DNA of 39,111 nucleotides from Candidatus Schmidhempelia bombi str. Bimp (lineage in GTDB: Bacteria > Pseudomonadota > Gammaproteobacteria > Enterobacterales > Orbaceae): assembly GCF_000471645.3 (NCBI RefSeq), contig NZ_AWGA01000059.1, forward strand, positions 1 to 39,111. Reading direction: 5' to 3'. Both the position numbers and the translations under genes were made by a program. Below the pieces are notes generated by a model, which was not told the origin of the DNA, made no database searches, and saw only the letters and a program-made list of their open reading frames with translations. Shown one piece after another: positions 28,996-37,221 of the stretch. Position 1 is the first letter of the stretch. Each line of letters begins with the position of its first letter.

Positions 28996-29014
28996 ATGGC
29001 GGTAAAATGGCGGT
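28996..29014 (+). repeat. Tandem ATGGCGGT motif near attL
   Basis: Two copies of ATGGCGGT (28996-29003, 29007-29014) with an 11-base period, about one helix turn, 69 bases inside attL. The spacing fits arm-type binding sites of a tyrosine integrase. The identification is inference. Confidence 0.4.
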
Positions 29015-29160
29015 TTAATTTTATTGTGTAGGTATTTTTGATTTATTCTGATAGAAAAAAGTCCGCATAAGCGACTTAATAAGTTTATGACATCCGTTTA
29101 GAGTTTGGTGATAAATGTATATTAATTTTAGGATCTGGGCAATTGCTTGGTACTATTGTT

Positions 29161-29292
29161 TCAGATATTGATTGCAGTGAATGTATGACCACAATATATA
29201 TTAGAACATTGATAATATTGTTTTCTGGTTAATTCAGATAATGCTTCACTTGAGCGGATAAAGGCTTTATTTTTACAATGTGGACATCTCAT
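29161..29292 (-). CDS. ogr: Ogr/Delta-type zinc-finger late activator
   Basis: A 43-codon gene at the end of the tail block, where P2 has ogr. The protein has CPHC (3-6), IRSSEALSELTRKQYYQC (12-29) and YCGHTF (33-38), so the four zinc cysteines (3, 6, 29, 34) and the family core are present. GGAG is eight bases before the ATG. P2 Ogr has 72 residues, so this is a short form lacking the C-terminal tail. In P2 it activates the late promoters together with host RNA polymerase alpha subunit. Confidence 0.85.
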   Translation of the reverse strand: MRCPHCKNKAFIRSSEALSELTRKQYYQCSNIYCGHTFTAINI

Positions 29293-29369
29293 TAATTAAA
29301 CTCCATATTAACTTTTGATTAATTATATATTAATGAAACTTAATTTAAAGTTAATATTTTAGTGGAAAG

Positions 29370-30392
29370 TTATTCTAATTTTATCTCCAACTCCAAACTT
29401 GTCACAAATCCACCTGTTGCGGTAATTGAATGAGTGCAACGGGTGATTATCCATTCTGATGAGTCGATCTCTTGTTTAAATCCTTGTACGGTTACTGGCA
29501 TTTCGGGGAATAGGTCAGGGCGACCTTGTGCCAAGGTCATACTAAATTGACACGCACCGCGTTGCAGTTTTTTCCATTGGTTGGTTGCTGCTCGGTGGGC
29601 GTTCTGTTTGCTGGCGTAGGTATGGCGTAATATTTTTACGTTGCCTTCCGCACCTATTAATACGCTTTTATTGTCTGAATTTTTGCTCTCACTTGCCGAT
29701 GAACGGATCTCTGCTTTCTTATAATCAAGCCAATAAGCCTTAACACCTGTATAGGCTTTTCTATCAGCAATTGAAAATGAATGAGTGTCGCCTGATGAAC
29801 GTTTAATTATGACGCTAGGTAATGTTTGGCCACTCACTGTTTTGGCGGCTCCCGATAAGAAAATAATTAACATGCCATTTTTAACCGTTGCGATGGCATC
29901 ATAATCACTAAGTAGACGCGTTAAAAATGAGGCGTCTGATTCTTGGGTTTGGTCTGCGTGGTTAATCGTTTGATTTGCGATCTCTGTCGCAATTTTGTAT
30001 TCAAAATTATGACGTTTTGCGATCTGGCTCGTAATTTTTTCAATAGTCATTGAATCATAACTCTGTTCACGCTTTACATTAAGTGATTCACGAAAATTGG
30101 CGCTTTTGCCCCGAATAGTTAACGTGTCAGGTAGTCCATGATGTTCGCATTCATCAACAACAAACTTGTTGTTAAATACCAATCCTTGTGCATCATTCCA
30201 ACCAAATGAAACATTGAGTTCAACACCGCGTTTAGGAAGTGCTAATTTACCGTCACTATCATCGAGTTCAATTAAAAACGTATCCGCTTCAAAACCGCTG
30301 TTATCAATAATTTGTAATGATATTAAACGGTTATCAAAATGACTAGTAATATCTTTATCGTTATATTGGATCTTAAAAATGGCTTTTTTCAT
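29370..30392 (-). CDS. D: Phage tail protein gpD (P2-like)
   Basis: 340 residues resembling P2 gpD, a late tail protein of the baseplate-hub type (phage_GPD family). Visible features are FEADTFLIELDDSDGKLALP near 33-52, NVSFGWNDAQGLVFNNKFVV, and the end WIITRCTHSITATGGFVTSLELE. The frame is intact and starts 14 bases after U. Shorter than P2 D (387). Confidence 0.88.
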   Translation of the reverse strand: MKKAIFKIQYNDKDITSHFDNRLISLQIIDNSGFEADTFLIELDDSDGKLALPKRGVELNVSFGWNDAQGLVFNNKFVVDECEHHGLPDTLTIRGKSANFRESLNVKREQSYDSMTIEKITSQIAKRHNFEYKIATEIANQTINHADQTQESDASFLTRLLSDYDAIATVKNGMLIIFLSGAAKTVSGQTLPSVIIKRSSGDTHSFSIADRKAYTGVKAYWLDYKKAEIRSSASESKNSDNKSVLIGAEGNVKILRHTYASKQNAHRAATNQWKKLQRGACQFSMTLAQGRPDLFPEMPVTVQGFKQEIDSSEWIITRCTHSITATGGFVTSLELEIKLE

Positions 30393-30406
30393 AATAAATG
30401 ACTTGA

Positions 30407-30823
30407 TTATAAAAGTTTAAGAATATCTGCACCTGATATTACGTCAGGTGGATCGACTTTTTTTAAGCTGAAGGTAAACTCAATTTTACGTGGTGTACCA
30501 TCATTAAAGAATTCCTCTCTATCCGTTTGGATTGATTCATTAACATAAAAGCCCAGTAAAATACCACTGCCATTAATAAGTGGCCAAGATATACCTAAAT
30601 CAGCTTGTCGCTTATAAAATTCAAGGCTAACTCGGCCGCCAGTCACTTCCAGATAAAGCACGCCACTTAATGTAATTTTTTCTTCACCAATGCCAATAAA
30701 TTGCGTTGCTGGGCTCTCACCAAATCGATTATTCGACGGATAACGGTAATTGATTGTTTCACTTATCTTTTGAAATGGAATTGTTTTTAGTTCGAATACG
30801 AACATGCCATAAATCATTAACAT
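30407..30823 (-). CDS. U: Phage tail protein gpU (P2-like)
   Basis: A 138-residue P2 gpU homologue, involved in finishing the tail. Typical segments are MFVFELKTIPFQ, the central TLSGVLYLEVTGG, WPLINGSGILLGFYVNES and the end RKIEFTFSLKKVDPPD. Its ATG overlaps the stop of the broken T gene by one base. The frame is intact. Confidence 0.9.
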   Translation of the reverse strand: MLMIYGMFVFELKTIPFQKISETINYRYPSNNRFGESPATQFIGIGEEKITLSGVLYLEVTGGRVSLEFYKRQADLGISWPLINGSGILLGFYVNESIQTDREEFFNDGTPRKIEFTFSLKKVDPPDVISGADILKLL

Positions 30824-33339
30824 TAATCGATATCCCTATAGCTGTTACGGTAGTTATTTTGTTGCCCTCTAAAATATCGGCTGACTTCTTTGCCAACTTT
30901 ATTAGCAAGTTCTTGTTCGTTCATATTTGGTGCAGCATTAATCGTAATGAATATCTGTGGTTGATTTACGGACTCAGCCAAATTAGACGGTGCATTTGGT
31001 AATATGGGTGTTCGGTTATCGACAGTAATATTGGATAACCCTTTTTCACTGATTTGATTTGAAAATTCACTCATAGAGCGTAGTGCTTTATTACTATTAC
31101 GCTCTATGCCCAGTTGAAAGCCTTCAACGGTAAAATCGCCATACTGGGCAAATACTCTTGATGGCGAGTGCATGCCTAATGCTTCTTTAAACCAGCCGGT
31201 TACACCATCAGTTAGATCCGAAATTGTGCTTTTTAGCTCATTCCATTTATTTTTAATACCACCACTTAGCCCATCAACCAGGTTACTACCTAAGTTGGTA
31301 AAGATACTGGTAATGCCACCTTCACCCGTAAATATTTCACCAATTTTTTCAGGCAGAGAAAAAATAAATGTTCAGACGCTTTTAACCAATTCGAAAAGTC
31401 TTGGAATAATTTAATCGGTAGCATGATGGCTTTACCAACCGCTTCACCGAATGCAACACCTGCCGATTTAGTACTGTCGAACTCTTCACTAGTTAGTTTA
31501 ACGGGTTCAAATAAATTACTAAACCAGTTAATCACGCTGCCAATTGCATCACCAATCGTATTAAATATCGGTGCCAGTGGTTCAAATGCCACCTTTACGG
31601 ACGCCATTGCACTACTAAAGCCTTCCCACATGCCGATGAAAAAGGCCTTGATTGGTTCCCAATATTTATAAATGAGTAGTGCGGCTACCGCAATAGCGGT
31701 AATCACTAATCCAATGGGGTTGGTTAAAAATAATCGACCGACAAAGGCAAATGTAGAGCCAAAGAAACGAACTGCGGTTGATAGCGTTGATAAGGGCGAT
31801 GTATCCAAACCGATAGCAGCCGAACCAAAGGAACTAAAAGTTTTACCTAATAACCCATTTTTAATGGCTAAACTGCCAACGGATAGCCCTAAGCGAGATA
31901 AAATAAATTTGGTCATAAGCATTGGACCAAAGATACTCATTAGCATTAAGGCTAAACCACCAAAGGCCGTGGTAAGCGCAGCAAGTCCTATACCAAGTAT
32001 CACAATCCCCTTACTCACTGCAGGATGCCGTTTTAAAAATTCACCCACACTGTGTAAGAAGTGAGTAAAGCCTTGGATGGCTTTACGGAGCCAGGCATTA
32101 TTTTTTTCAAATAACTCAACACTGATATTTTCAAAAGCGGCATTAAGCATCGTCATATCACCTTTGAGATTATCGAATTTTAAGCCTGCAACGCGTGAAG
32201 CTTCACCATCATATTCGCCTTTTTCACCGCGTAACTTTTTAAGTTCGCCGGTGCCACTTTGTGATAATAATATTTCAAATCCGGTTAAGCCGATTTGACC
32301 AGCAATTTTTTTATTAATGGCGGCTCTATCAACGTTCCCCATATGCTGCGTTGCTGCGGAGATTTCAGCGAGAATATCCACCAAATCACGCATATTGCCA
32401 TTTTTATCTTTGGTTTTAACACCAAGTTTAGCAACCGCTTCAGACGTACCAATTCGGGTTAATATTTGTCTTAATGTGGTACCGGCTTGACTCCCTTGAA
32501 TACCGGCATTACCCATCATGGCGGTGGCTGCGGCAACCGTTTCTAAACTTTGACCAAATGCAGCGCCAACACCAGCACTGTATTTGAGTGATTCACCGAG
32601 CATTTGAATATCAACGTTATTACGGGTAAACATTGCTGTCATGACATCAGCAACGTGATCCATTTTTTCTGCCGGTATTCCCATTGCCATTTGAATATTG
32701 GATGCAATATCAGCGGTAGTACCTAAATCAAGATCACCAGCAGAGGCTAAATTAAGCATGCCAGGCATTGCCTTTAAAATTTGGTCAACGTTGTAGCCTG
32801 TTCTGCCTAAAAAGTATTGACCGGCAGCTACTTCACTATCGGTAAATTTTGATTGCAGGGGGAGTGTTCTTGCTTGGTTACGCAAGGCAAGCATACGCGG
32901 ATCATCTTTATCTGCTATACGCGTTACGGCTTGGGTGGCACTCATGCTGGCATCAAATTCGTAGCCTACACCTAACCACGCTGTTTTTGCGTAGCAGATC
33001 GCAAAGTATTAAATGATTCTTTTAATTGTGCCGCTTTTTGTTTGGCCTTTTCAAAATCATCCACCATTTTTTTGTGGATGATGAAGATTGCTTTATTGCT
33101 TGGGATAAGAGATTAACTTTATTACGAGCTTGTTCTAACTCGGTACCGACTTTTTGCGTATTGTTTTTTAACGTGACAAAGCCAGATAGATTTTTTTGTA
33201 TCTGATTAAAGCCTTTTAATTCAGCTTTGGTTTTAAGCAACTGCTCGGCTAAAAGTTTGGTATTTTTAGTTGAATTTTGTAGCGGACGACTCGCATTATC
33301 AACACCGCTAAGAATAATTTTAGCTTCTAGTTTACTCAT
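30823..33339 (-). pseudogene. T: Tail tape-measure protein gpT, frameshifted
   Basis: The P2-like T gene is in three pieces: an N-terminal part from ATG 33339 (MSKLEAKIILSGVDNASRPL), a central part (about 31365-32985, tape-measure core with hydrophobic helices) and a C-terminal part to 30823. Frame changes lie at a T7 run (33067-33073 on the plus strand), near 32975-33000, and at an A6 run (31359-31364). Compared with what I remember of P2 gpT, the middle change also seems to lose tens of residues, which argues for real decay rather than only homopolymer sequencing error. Its start overlaps the E' stop. Confidence 0.85.
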
Positions 33340-33511
33340 CTGTGGCACCGCTACGGATTCGGGCTTGTTCTCGCCAATGCATTAATTCAGAAATGGTCAA
33401 TTTATCAAGCGCATCAAGCGACCAATGAAATATAGTCGCTATATCTGCTTGTGCGTTTTCTACTCGGTCGGGGATCCCTCGGTCACACCGCTTGATTTCG
33501 GTTTCAAAAAA
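33332..33511 (-). CDS. E': gpE' extension reached by -1 frameshift in E
   Basis: After TTTTTTG (33505-33511) the -1 frame is open for 57 codons to TAA 33332-33334, inside the start of T. It includes DIATIFHWSLDALDKLTISELMHWREQA, the P2 GpE'-type motif (FHW, then SELM.WRE). It has no start signal of its own. In P2 the E+E' fusion protein is made this way and works with gpT in tail assembly, as lambda gpG/gpGT do. Confidence 0.85.
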   Translation of the reverse strand, partial: FFETEIKRCDRGIPDRVENAQADIATIFHWSLDALDKLTISELMHWREQARIRSGATDE

Positions 33512-33747
33512 TCACTCATTTCAACCACCACATTAGTTAAGTCCATGTTATAAACATCTTGTTCTGATAAGGTCGGCGTTGAAATACGCGGCAGGACTTT
33601 AGCCAATGAATCAATATCCGCATCAACAAAGTTAAGTAATTTAACGCCACGTAAATCACCGGCTAACGGTTTACGGATGGTGATTTTAGTAATTTCTGTT
33701 TTACCATTAATAATTGAGCTCGATAGTGTAATGTCTTTTTGTGTCAT
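33460..33747 (-). CDS. E: Phage tail assembly chaperone gpE (P2-like)
   Basis: A 95-residue tail assembly protein of the P2 gpE family: KITIRKPLAGDLRGVKLLNF, then a run ending in MSDFLKPKSS. It contains the slippery heptamer T TTT TTG in the zero frame (codons GAT TTT TTG, 79-81). The ATG at 33747 has a GGAGCAAATC leader. It lies between FII and T as in P2. Confidence 0.9.
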   Translation of the reverse strand: MTQKDITLSSSIINGKTEITKITIRKPLAGDLRGVKLLNFVDADIDSLAKVLPRISTPTLSEQDVYNMDLTNVVVEMSDFLKPKSSGVTEGSPTE

Positions 33748-33811
33748 GATTTGCTCCTGATTAACAGCCCATCTTAGTTAATAGGCTGTTATGATTATTT
33801 ATTGTATGAGG

Positions 33812-34324
33812 TTATAAGCCGATTGCCTGGCGTGCTTGCTCTAATAAATCAACACCGTTAACTTTGTAAATCATGTTAATAATATCGATTTCAATCACAT
33901 CTTCACCATCAATGGTTAAACGGTAATAGACACAGGTCATTGAATATTTGGTTTGACTGCTTTCACCTTGTTTAAATTCGCCTAAATCTTGCTCTTTATG
34001 GCGTCCAGTCACATTCACTTCGACTTTGCTATACTCTTCGCTATCATCTTTTTGGAAAGTACCGGCAAAACGTAAGTTACATTGATTTATTGAACCACCT
34101 AAAAGTTTGGCAATATCGGAAGTTAATCCGCCCATGGTATATTCAAGCTCTAAAGCATCATCATCTAAACCTAGATTGACTTTGACCGAACCAGGCATAC
34201 CAGCACCACGATAGCTTTCCAATTTTTGTGTAAGTTTAGGTAATGTGATGGATTTAGCTTCACCAATATAGGAAGCACCATCAATAAACACGTTAAAATA
34301 TTTCAATTTTTTGGGTAATGCCAT
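33812..34324 (-). CDS. FII: Major tail tube protein gpFII (P2-like)
   Basis: A 170-residue inner tail tube subunit (P2 FII has 172). Typical segments are MALPKKLKYFNVFIDG, ITLPKLTQKLESYRGAGMPG and MTCVYYRLTIDGEDVIEIDI. The frame is intact, 13 bases after FI. In a myophage it polymerises inside the FI sheath. Confidence 0.93.
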   Translation of the reverse strand: MALPKKLKYFNVFIDGASYIGEAKSITLPKLTQKLESYRGAGMPGSVKVNLGLDDDALELEYTMGGLTSDIAKLLGGSINQCNLRFAGTFQKDDSEEYSKVEVNVTGRHKEQDLGEFKQGESSQTKYSMTCVYYRLTIDGEDVIEIDIINMIYKVNGVDLLEQARQAIGL

Positions 34325-34337
34325 GAGTTAAACGCTC

Positions 34338-35513
34338 CTAGTTTGCTGCAACTGAATTTGCTAAATCAACTAAATAACTATCAGTAATACGCTGGTTAAA
34401 CATTAAATTTTCAAGAGGTGGAACAGGCGTATAATCGTAATCAATTTTTAGCTTGCCTTCTTTGTGTTGATCCTTGGTGTTGATTGACGCATCAAACCAC
34501 GCTTTACCATCAATGATATAGCCATTTGATTTCAGTTCTCGGAACTTGTTATTTACCGATTCAACAATGTCTTTGATTAATGAGGCGTGCATCGGTTTAT
34601 CAATAAAATCAAACATGGCATCCGCGATTGAGTCCGCCAGAACTTGAGTTGTTCGAGTGTAGTTTTCAAACATAAAAAAGCCATCTTCAGTACAAGTACG
34701 AGAACCCCAAAAACGATATCCACTACGACAAATCAATGTTGTTACTTCATTTTCATTGAGATAACTAGCATCGGTGCTTTCAGCCTGTAAATCCCAGTAA
34801 ACATCTTTACTAATACCCGTTACCCCATTTACCGGCATATTTGATAGGGTTTTGTGCCAACCAATTTGCTGGTCAATTTTAGCGCGTAATCCAACTGCAC
34901 GAGCGGTAGCATAAAAAGTAGTTTCGTTGGATATTGTGATATCAAAACCGATAAAATCAGGCCAAATCACCATAACTTCGCGCGCACCAAAATTTTTACG
35001 GTATAAAACAGCATCTTCCTTGGTTTGTGCACCATAAGCTGATACATAACAAAAAGCACGTAATTGCTGGGCAACGGCGATTAGTGCGATTGCAACGGGT
35101 AAAGAATCTAATCCAGGTACAGCTAAAATACGCGGTTTCACATTTAGTTTTATTTGTGCAGCAAGTAGAGCTTTAATTCCTGTATATTTGCCGTCTACTG
35201 TTGTCGTACCAATAATATTAGATTGTGTTTCTTCAGGTGTTGCTCGTTCGGCAACGCGAACCGCAACAATAACAGGCGAGCATTGATCTGCAATCGCATT
35301 TAGGGTTGAAAGTAATGTACCTTGTTTATCTGCTCTAGCAATGGCGCCATGCACATTAGTAATCAGAACAGGGGTATTAAGTGGAAAGTATTCGTTATTT
35401 GCATCTTCAGCGGTACAGACAATGCCTATAACTGCGGTTGATGTTGTGCGGATCGTTTTACTGCCTTCGTTAATTTCAATAACGCGGACTCCATAATGAT
35501 AATCAGCCGCCAT
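34338..35513 (-). CDS. FI: Contractile tail sheath protein gpFI (P2-like)
   Basis: 391 residues, close to P2 FI (396) and clearly homologous along the full length: YHYGVRVIEINEGSKTI, LNTPVLITNV, NIIGTTTVDGKYTGIKALLA, REVMVIWPDF, GWHKTLSNMPVNGVTGIS, and the C-terminal KIDYDYTPVPPLENL. The frame is intact. It is the first preserved structural gene, and the cargo glycosyltransferase diverges from it across a 140-base gap. Confidence 0.95.
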   Translation of the reverse strand: MAADYHYGVRVIEINEGSKTIRTTSTAVIGIVCTAEDANNEYFPLNTPVLITNVHGAIARADKQGTLLSTLNAIADQCSPVIVAVRVAERATPEETQSNIIGTTTVDGKYTGIKALLAAQIKLNVKPRILAVPGLDSLPVAIALIAVAQQLRAFCYVSAYGAQTKEDAVLYRKNFGAREVMVIWPDFIGFDITISNETTFYATARAVGLRAKIDQQIGWHKTLSNMPVNGVTGISKDVYWDLQAESTDASYLNENEVTTLICRSGYRFWGSRTCTEDGFFMFENYTRTTQVLADSIADAMFDFIDKPMHASLIKDIVESVNNKFRELKSNGYIIDGKAWFDASINTKDQHKEGKLKIDYDYTPVPPLENLMFNQRITDSYLVDLANSVAAN

Positions 35514-35636
35514 TTATAATCTCCAATATTTAAATAGATTGGGGTAAATGGTTGCATAGAATAAATAAAGAATGTAGAGGCTTGGCTTGTAAATTTGTTA
35601 CTTACATACTACAGTATATATCCTAATAAAAATCAT

Positions 35637-35645
35637 GGGGGGGGG
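35637..35645 (+). repeat. Run of nine G before the cargo glycosyltransferase
   Basis: G9 ends eight bases before the ATG at 35654, so it doubles as the Shine-Dalgarno sequence. The in-frame status of the ATG at 35635 does not matter, because all three frames from it meet stops. A length change would alter initiation or promoter spacing rather than reading frame. Such a run is exceptional in this AT-rich window. Confidence 0.8.
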
Positions 35646-35653
35646 ATTATTAA

Positions 35654-36451
35654 ATGAAATTTGATAAAAACAGTGATGTTATAATAGTCTTAACAAGCTG
35701 TGGTAGATTTGATTTATTAAGTAGAACGCTTTCATCATTAAATATATTCAATACTTATCCTATTAAAAAAATAATTATTACAGAAGATTCTAGTAATAGT
35801 GATGTTATTAATTTTATCCCTAAAGATTGGTTACCATACACTGAGATATTAGTGAATAAGCAGAAATTAGGGCAAATAAAATCTATAGATAAAGCTTATC
35901 AACTAGTTGATACAAAATATATTTTTCATTGTGAAGATGATTGGGAGTTTTATCGTTCAGGTTTTATAGAGGAATCTAAATTAATCCTTGAAAATAACGA
36001 TAAAGTTCTTCAAGTATGGCTTCGAGATTACAATGATGATATCAAAATTAATTATCCTTTTCATTATCCAGCCGAAAGACTTATATTAAATGACATGATT
36101 TTTTATAAATTAGGCAGTAATGATGATAAGTGGAAAGGTTTTAGTTTTAATCCAGGTTTAAGAAGAAGATCAGATTACGATAAAATATCATGTTATTTTT
36201 GTGAAAATAAAACATCAGCTGAAACGGAAAGCTATTTAACTAATGTGTATCATGAAAAGGGAATGTATGCTGTCTTTTTGGAAAAAAGCGCAGTTAAACA
36301 CATAGGCTGGGATTCTCATGTATTATCGCCTGAAGAATTACAAGAGAAAGTGTTGATATCTAACAAGAGAAAAAAGAAAAAGCTTAAGAACTCAATTATT
36401 GGTTTTATTATAGGATTCTTATTTGGTTTTCTTTTTACTTATTTAGTATAA
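35654..36451 (+). CDS. GT2-like glycosyltransferase, prophage cargo gene
   Basis: A 265-residue protein with a GT-A-type start, VIIVLTSCGRFDLLSRTLSSL (9-29), a metal-binding EDDW (94-97, in IFHCEDDWEFY) and HIGWDSH near 216-222. It ends in a basic stretch (KRKKKKLK) and a 20-residue hydrophobic tail (246-265), so it should sit at the inner membrane. It is on the strand opposite to the phage tail genes, between FI and the tail-fibre-assembly fragment. P2 carries its Z/fun lysogenic-conversion gene at that place. It has its own upstream region (TATATA at 35615, G9) and a terminator. A role in altering cell-surface glycans is inference. Confidence 0.8.
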   Translation: MKFDKNSDVIIVLTSCGRFDLLSRTLSSLNIFNTYPIKKIIITEDSSNSDVINFIPKDWLPYTEILVNKQKLGQIKSIDKAYQLVDTKYIFHCEDDWEFYRSGFIEESKLILENNDKVLQVWLRDYNDDIKINYPFHYPAERLILNDMIFYKLGSNDDKWKGFSFNPGLRRRSDYDKISCYFCENKTSAETESYLTNVYHEKGMYAVFLEKSAVKHIGWDSHVLSPEELQEKVLISNKRKKKKLKNSIIGFIIGFLFGFLFTYLV

Positions 36452-36481
36452 GTGATAATAGTTATTGAATTTATACAAGTG

Positions 36482-36505
36482 AAAAGCCCATTAATTGGGC
36501 TTTTT
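36482..36505 (+). terminator. Bidirectional terminator after the cargo gene
   Basis: AAAAGCCCA / TGGGCTTTT stem with a short TTAAT loop, A-run on one side and T-run on the other. It can stop both the glycosyltransferase transcript and minus-strand reading from the tail-fibre-assembly fragment. Confidence 0.85.
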
Positions 36506-36670
36506 GAGTAACAGAATTTCTTCTTTAGTTGTATCGATTCGACTTAATAAAACACGATATTTTTTCCACATTTTTAGCTTTTCAACGTCACCATCTTCCG
36601 CTATAGAAAACTCAATAGCATCTTGTAATATAGCTATTTTTTTAGAGGCTTCATCAATTAAAGTATTTAT
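36491..36670 (-). pseudogene. Tail-fibre assembly protein, C-terminal fragment
   Basis: About 60 minus-strand codons ending TAA at 36491. They contain LIDEASKKIAILQDAIEFSI and MWKKYRVLLSRID, the C-terminal hallmark of Caudovirales tail-fibre assembly proteins (P2 gpG/Tfa type). There is no start codon: the frame runs into the second att repeat, where the N-terminus has been lost. It marks where G should be in P2 order. Confidence 0.8.
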
Positions 36671-36710
36671 AATCGATTGGTCACTGGTTCAAGTTCAGTA
36701 GGGGTCGCCA
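36669..36710 (+). repeat. attR: copy of tRNA-Ile2 3' half
   Basis: A direct repeat of 28886-28927 with three mismatches, ending GTCGCCA where the tRNA has GCCACCA. It is not a functional tRNA because the 5' half is absent. It is the distal boundary of the P2-like remnant, and the integrase fragment begins 28 bases beyond it. Confidence 0.9.
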
Positions 36711-36737
36711 ATATAACTATATGAATTATATAGATTT

Positions 36738-37067
36738 TTAACTATTCATTGCTTTACTATTTGTTCTGTTAAAATTGCTTTGTGCCGTAAATGTGACATT
36801 GTTTGCAAACTCTAGCATATGATCTGCATTCAAGTGAGCGTATTTATTCACCATCTCTAACGTTTCCCATCCGCCAAGATTTTTAAGCGTATAGAGTGGT
36901 GTACCTGCTTGAACATGCCAGCTTGCCCACGTGTGACGTAAATCATGAAAGTGAAAATTATCTGTCCCTGATAATTGGCATGCTTGTTTAAAATCTCTTC
37001 TATCAATGTCGTAAACCTTTTTGGGGATTGAGTGAGTAAATACATATTCACAATTTTTTTCTAAATC
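36738..37067 (-). pseudogene. Phage tyrosine integrase, C-terminal fragment
   Basis: About 110 codons ending TAA at 36738. They carry the catalytic box HDLRHTWASWHVQAGTPLY and GGWETLEMVNKYAHL, with the Arg and His residues and the Tyr nucleophile of phage integrases. It is cut at 37067 by a stop, next to IS3-derived sequence. Its stop faces the att repeat, the usual orientation of int in a prophage at a tRNA 3' end. This places it at the edge of an element to the right of 36710, not inside the P2-like block. Confidence 0.85.
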
Positions 37068-37130
37068 TTAATTTGCGTATTAATGTAATAGCATCAGGAT
37101 ATTAGTAATAAAGTGCTGGCTTTTCCCAAT

Positions 37131-37192
37131 TTTGCGTTTTTGTTTATCACAATAATAGCCTTATTAAACTGGTACTAATTAGTGTAGCCTAT
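37131..37192 (-). mobile_element. IS3-family element end (copy 3a)
   Basis: A terminal piece with CCTTATTAAACTGGTACT and AGTGTAGCCTAT, in the same orientation as the ends at about 1696 and 3318. It abuts a transposase fragment of the opposite orientation, so two IS remnants are joined or nested here. Confidence 0.7.
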
Positions 37193-37221
37193 TCAAAAAA
37201 ATGGTCTGGTGTCAAAATATA

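Larger units (their letters stand above)
28886..36710 (-). mobile_element. P2-like prophage remnant in tRNA-Ile2
   Basis: A 7.8-kb block between two direct copies of the tRNA-Ile2 3' half. On the minus strand it carries, in P2 order, a tail-fibre-assembly fragment, FI, FII, E/E', T, U, D and ogr. Capsid, terminase, lysis, baseplate, tail-fibre, replication and integrase genes are missing and T is broken. It cannot form particles by itself. A plus-strand glycosyltransferase is carried as cargo. Confidence 0.88.

Noticed and set aside
31672-32298. Plus-strand open frames of 130 and 73 codons
   Set aside because: They lie antisense to the tape-measure gene T, whose minus-strand product is clearly phage-like; composition and low-complexity content are typical of shadow frames.
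35635-35654. ATG at 35635 before the G-run as a phase-variable start in frame with the glycosyltransferase
   Set aside because: For G-run lengths of 8, 9 and 11 the frame from this ATG stops before or just after the real start, so length change would not give a fusion.
36495-36701. 68-codon plus-strand frame
   Set aside because: The minus strand here encodes a recognisable tail-fibre assembly C-terminus, and the frame runs into the att repeat.
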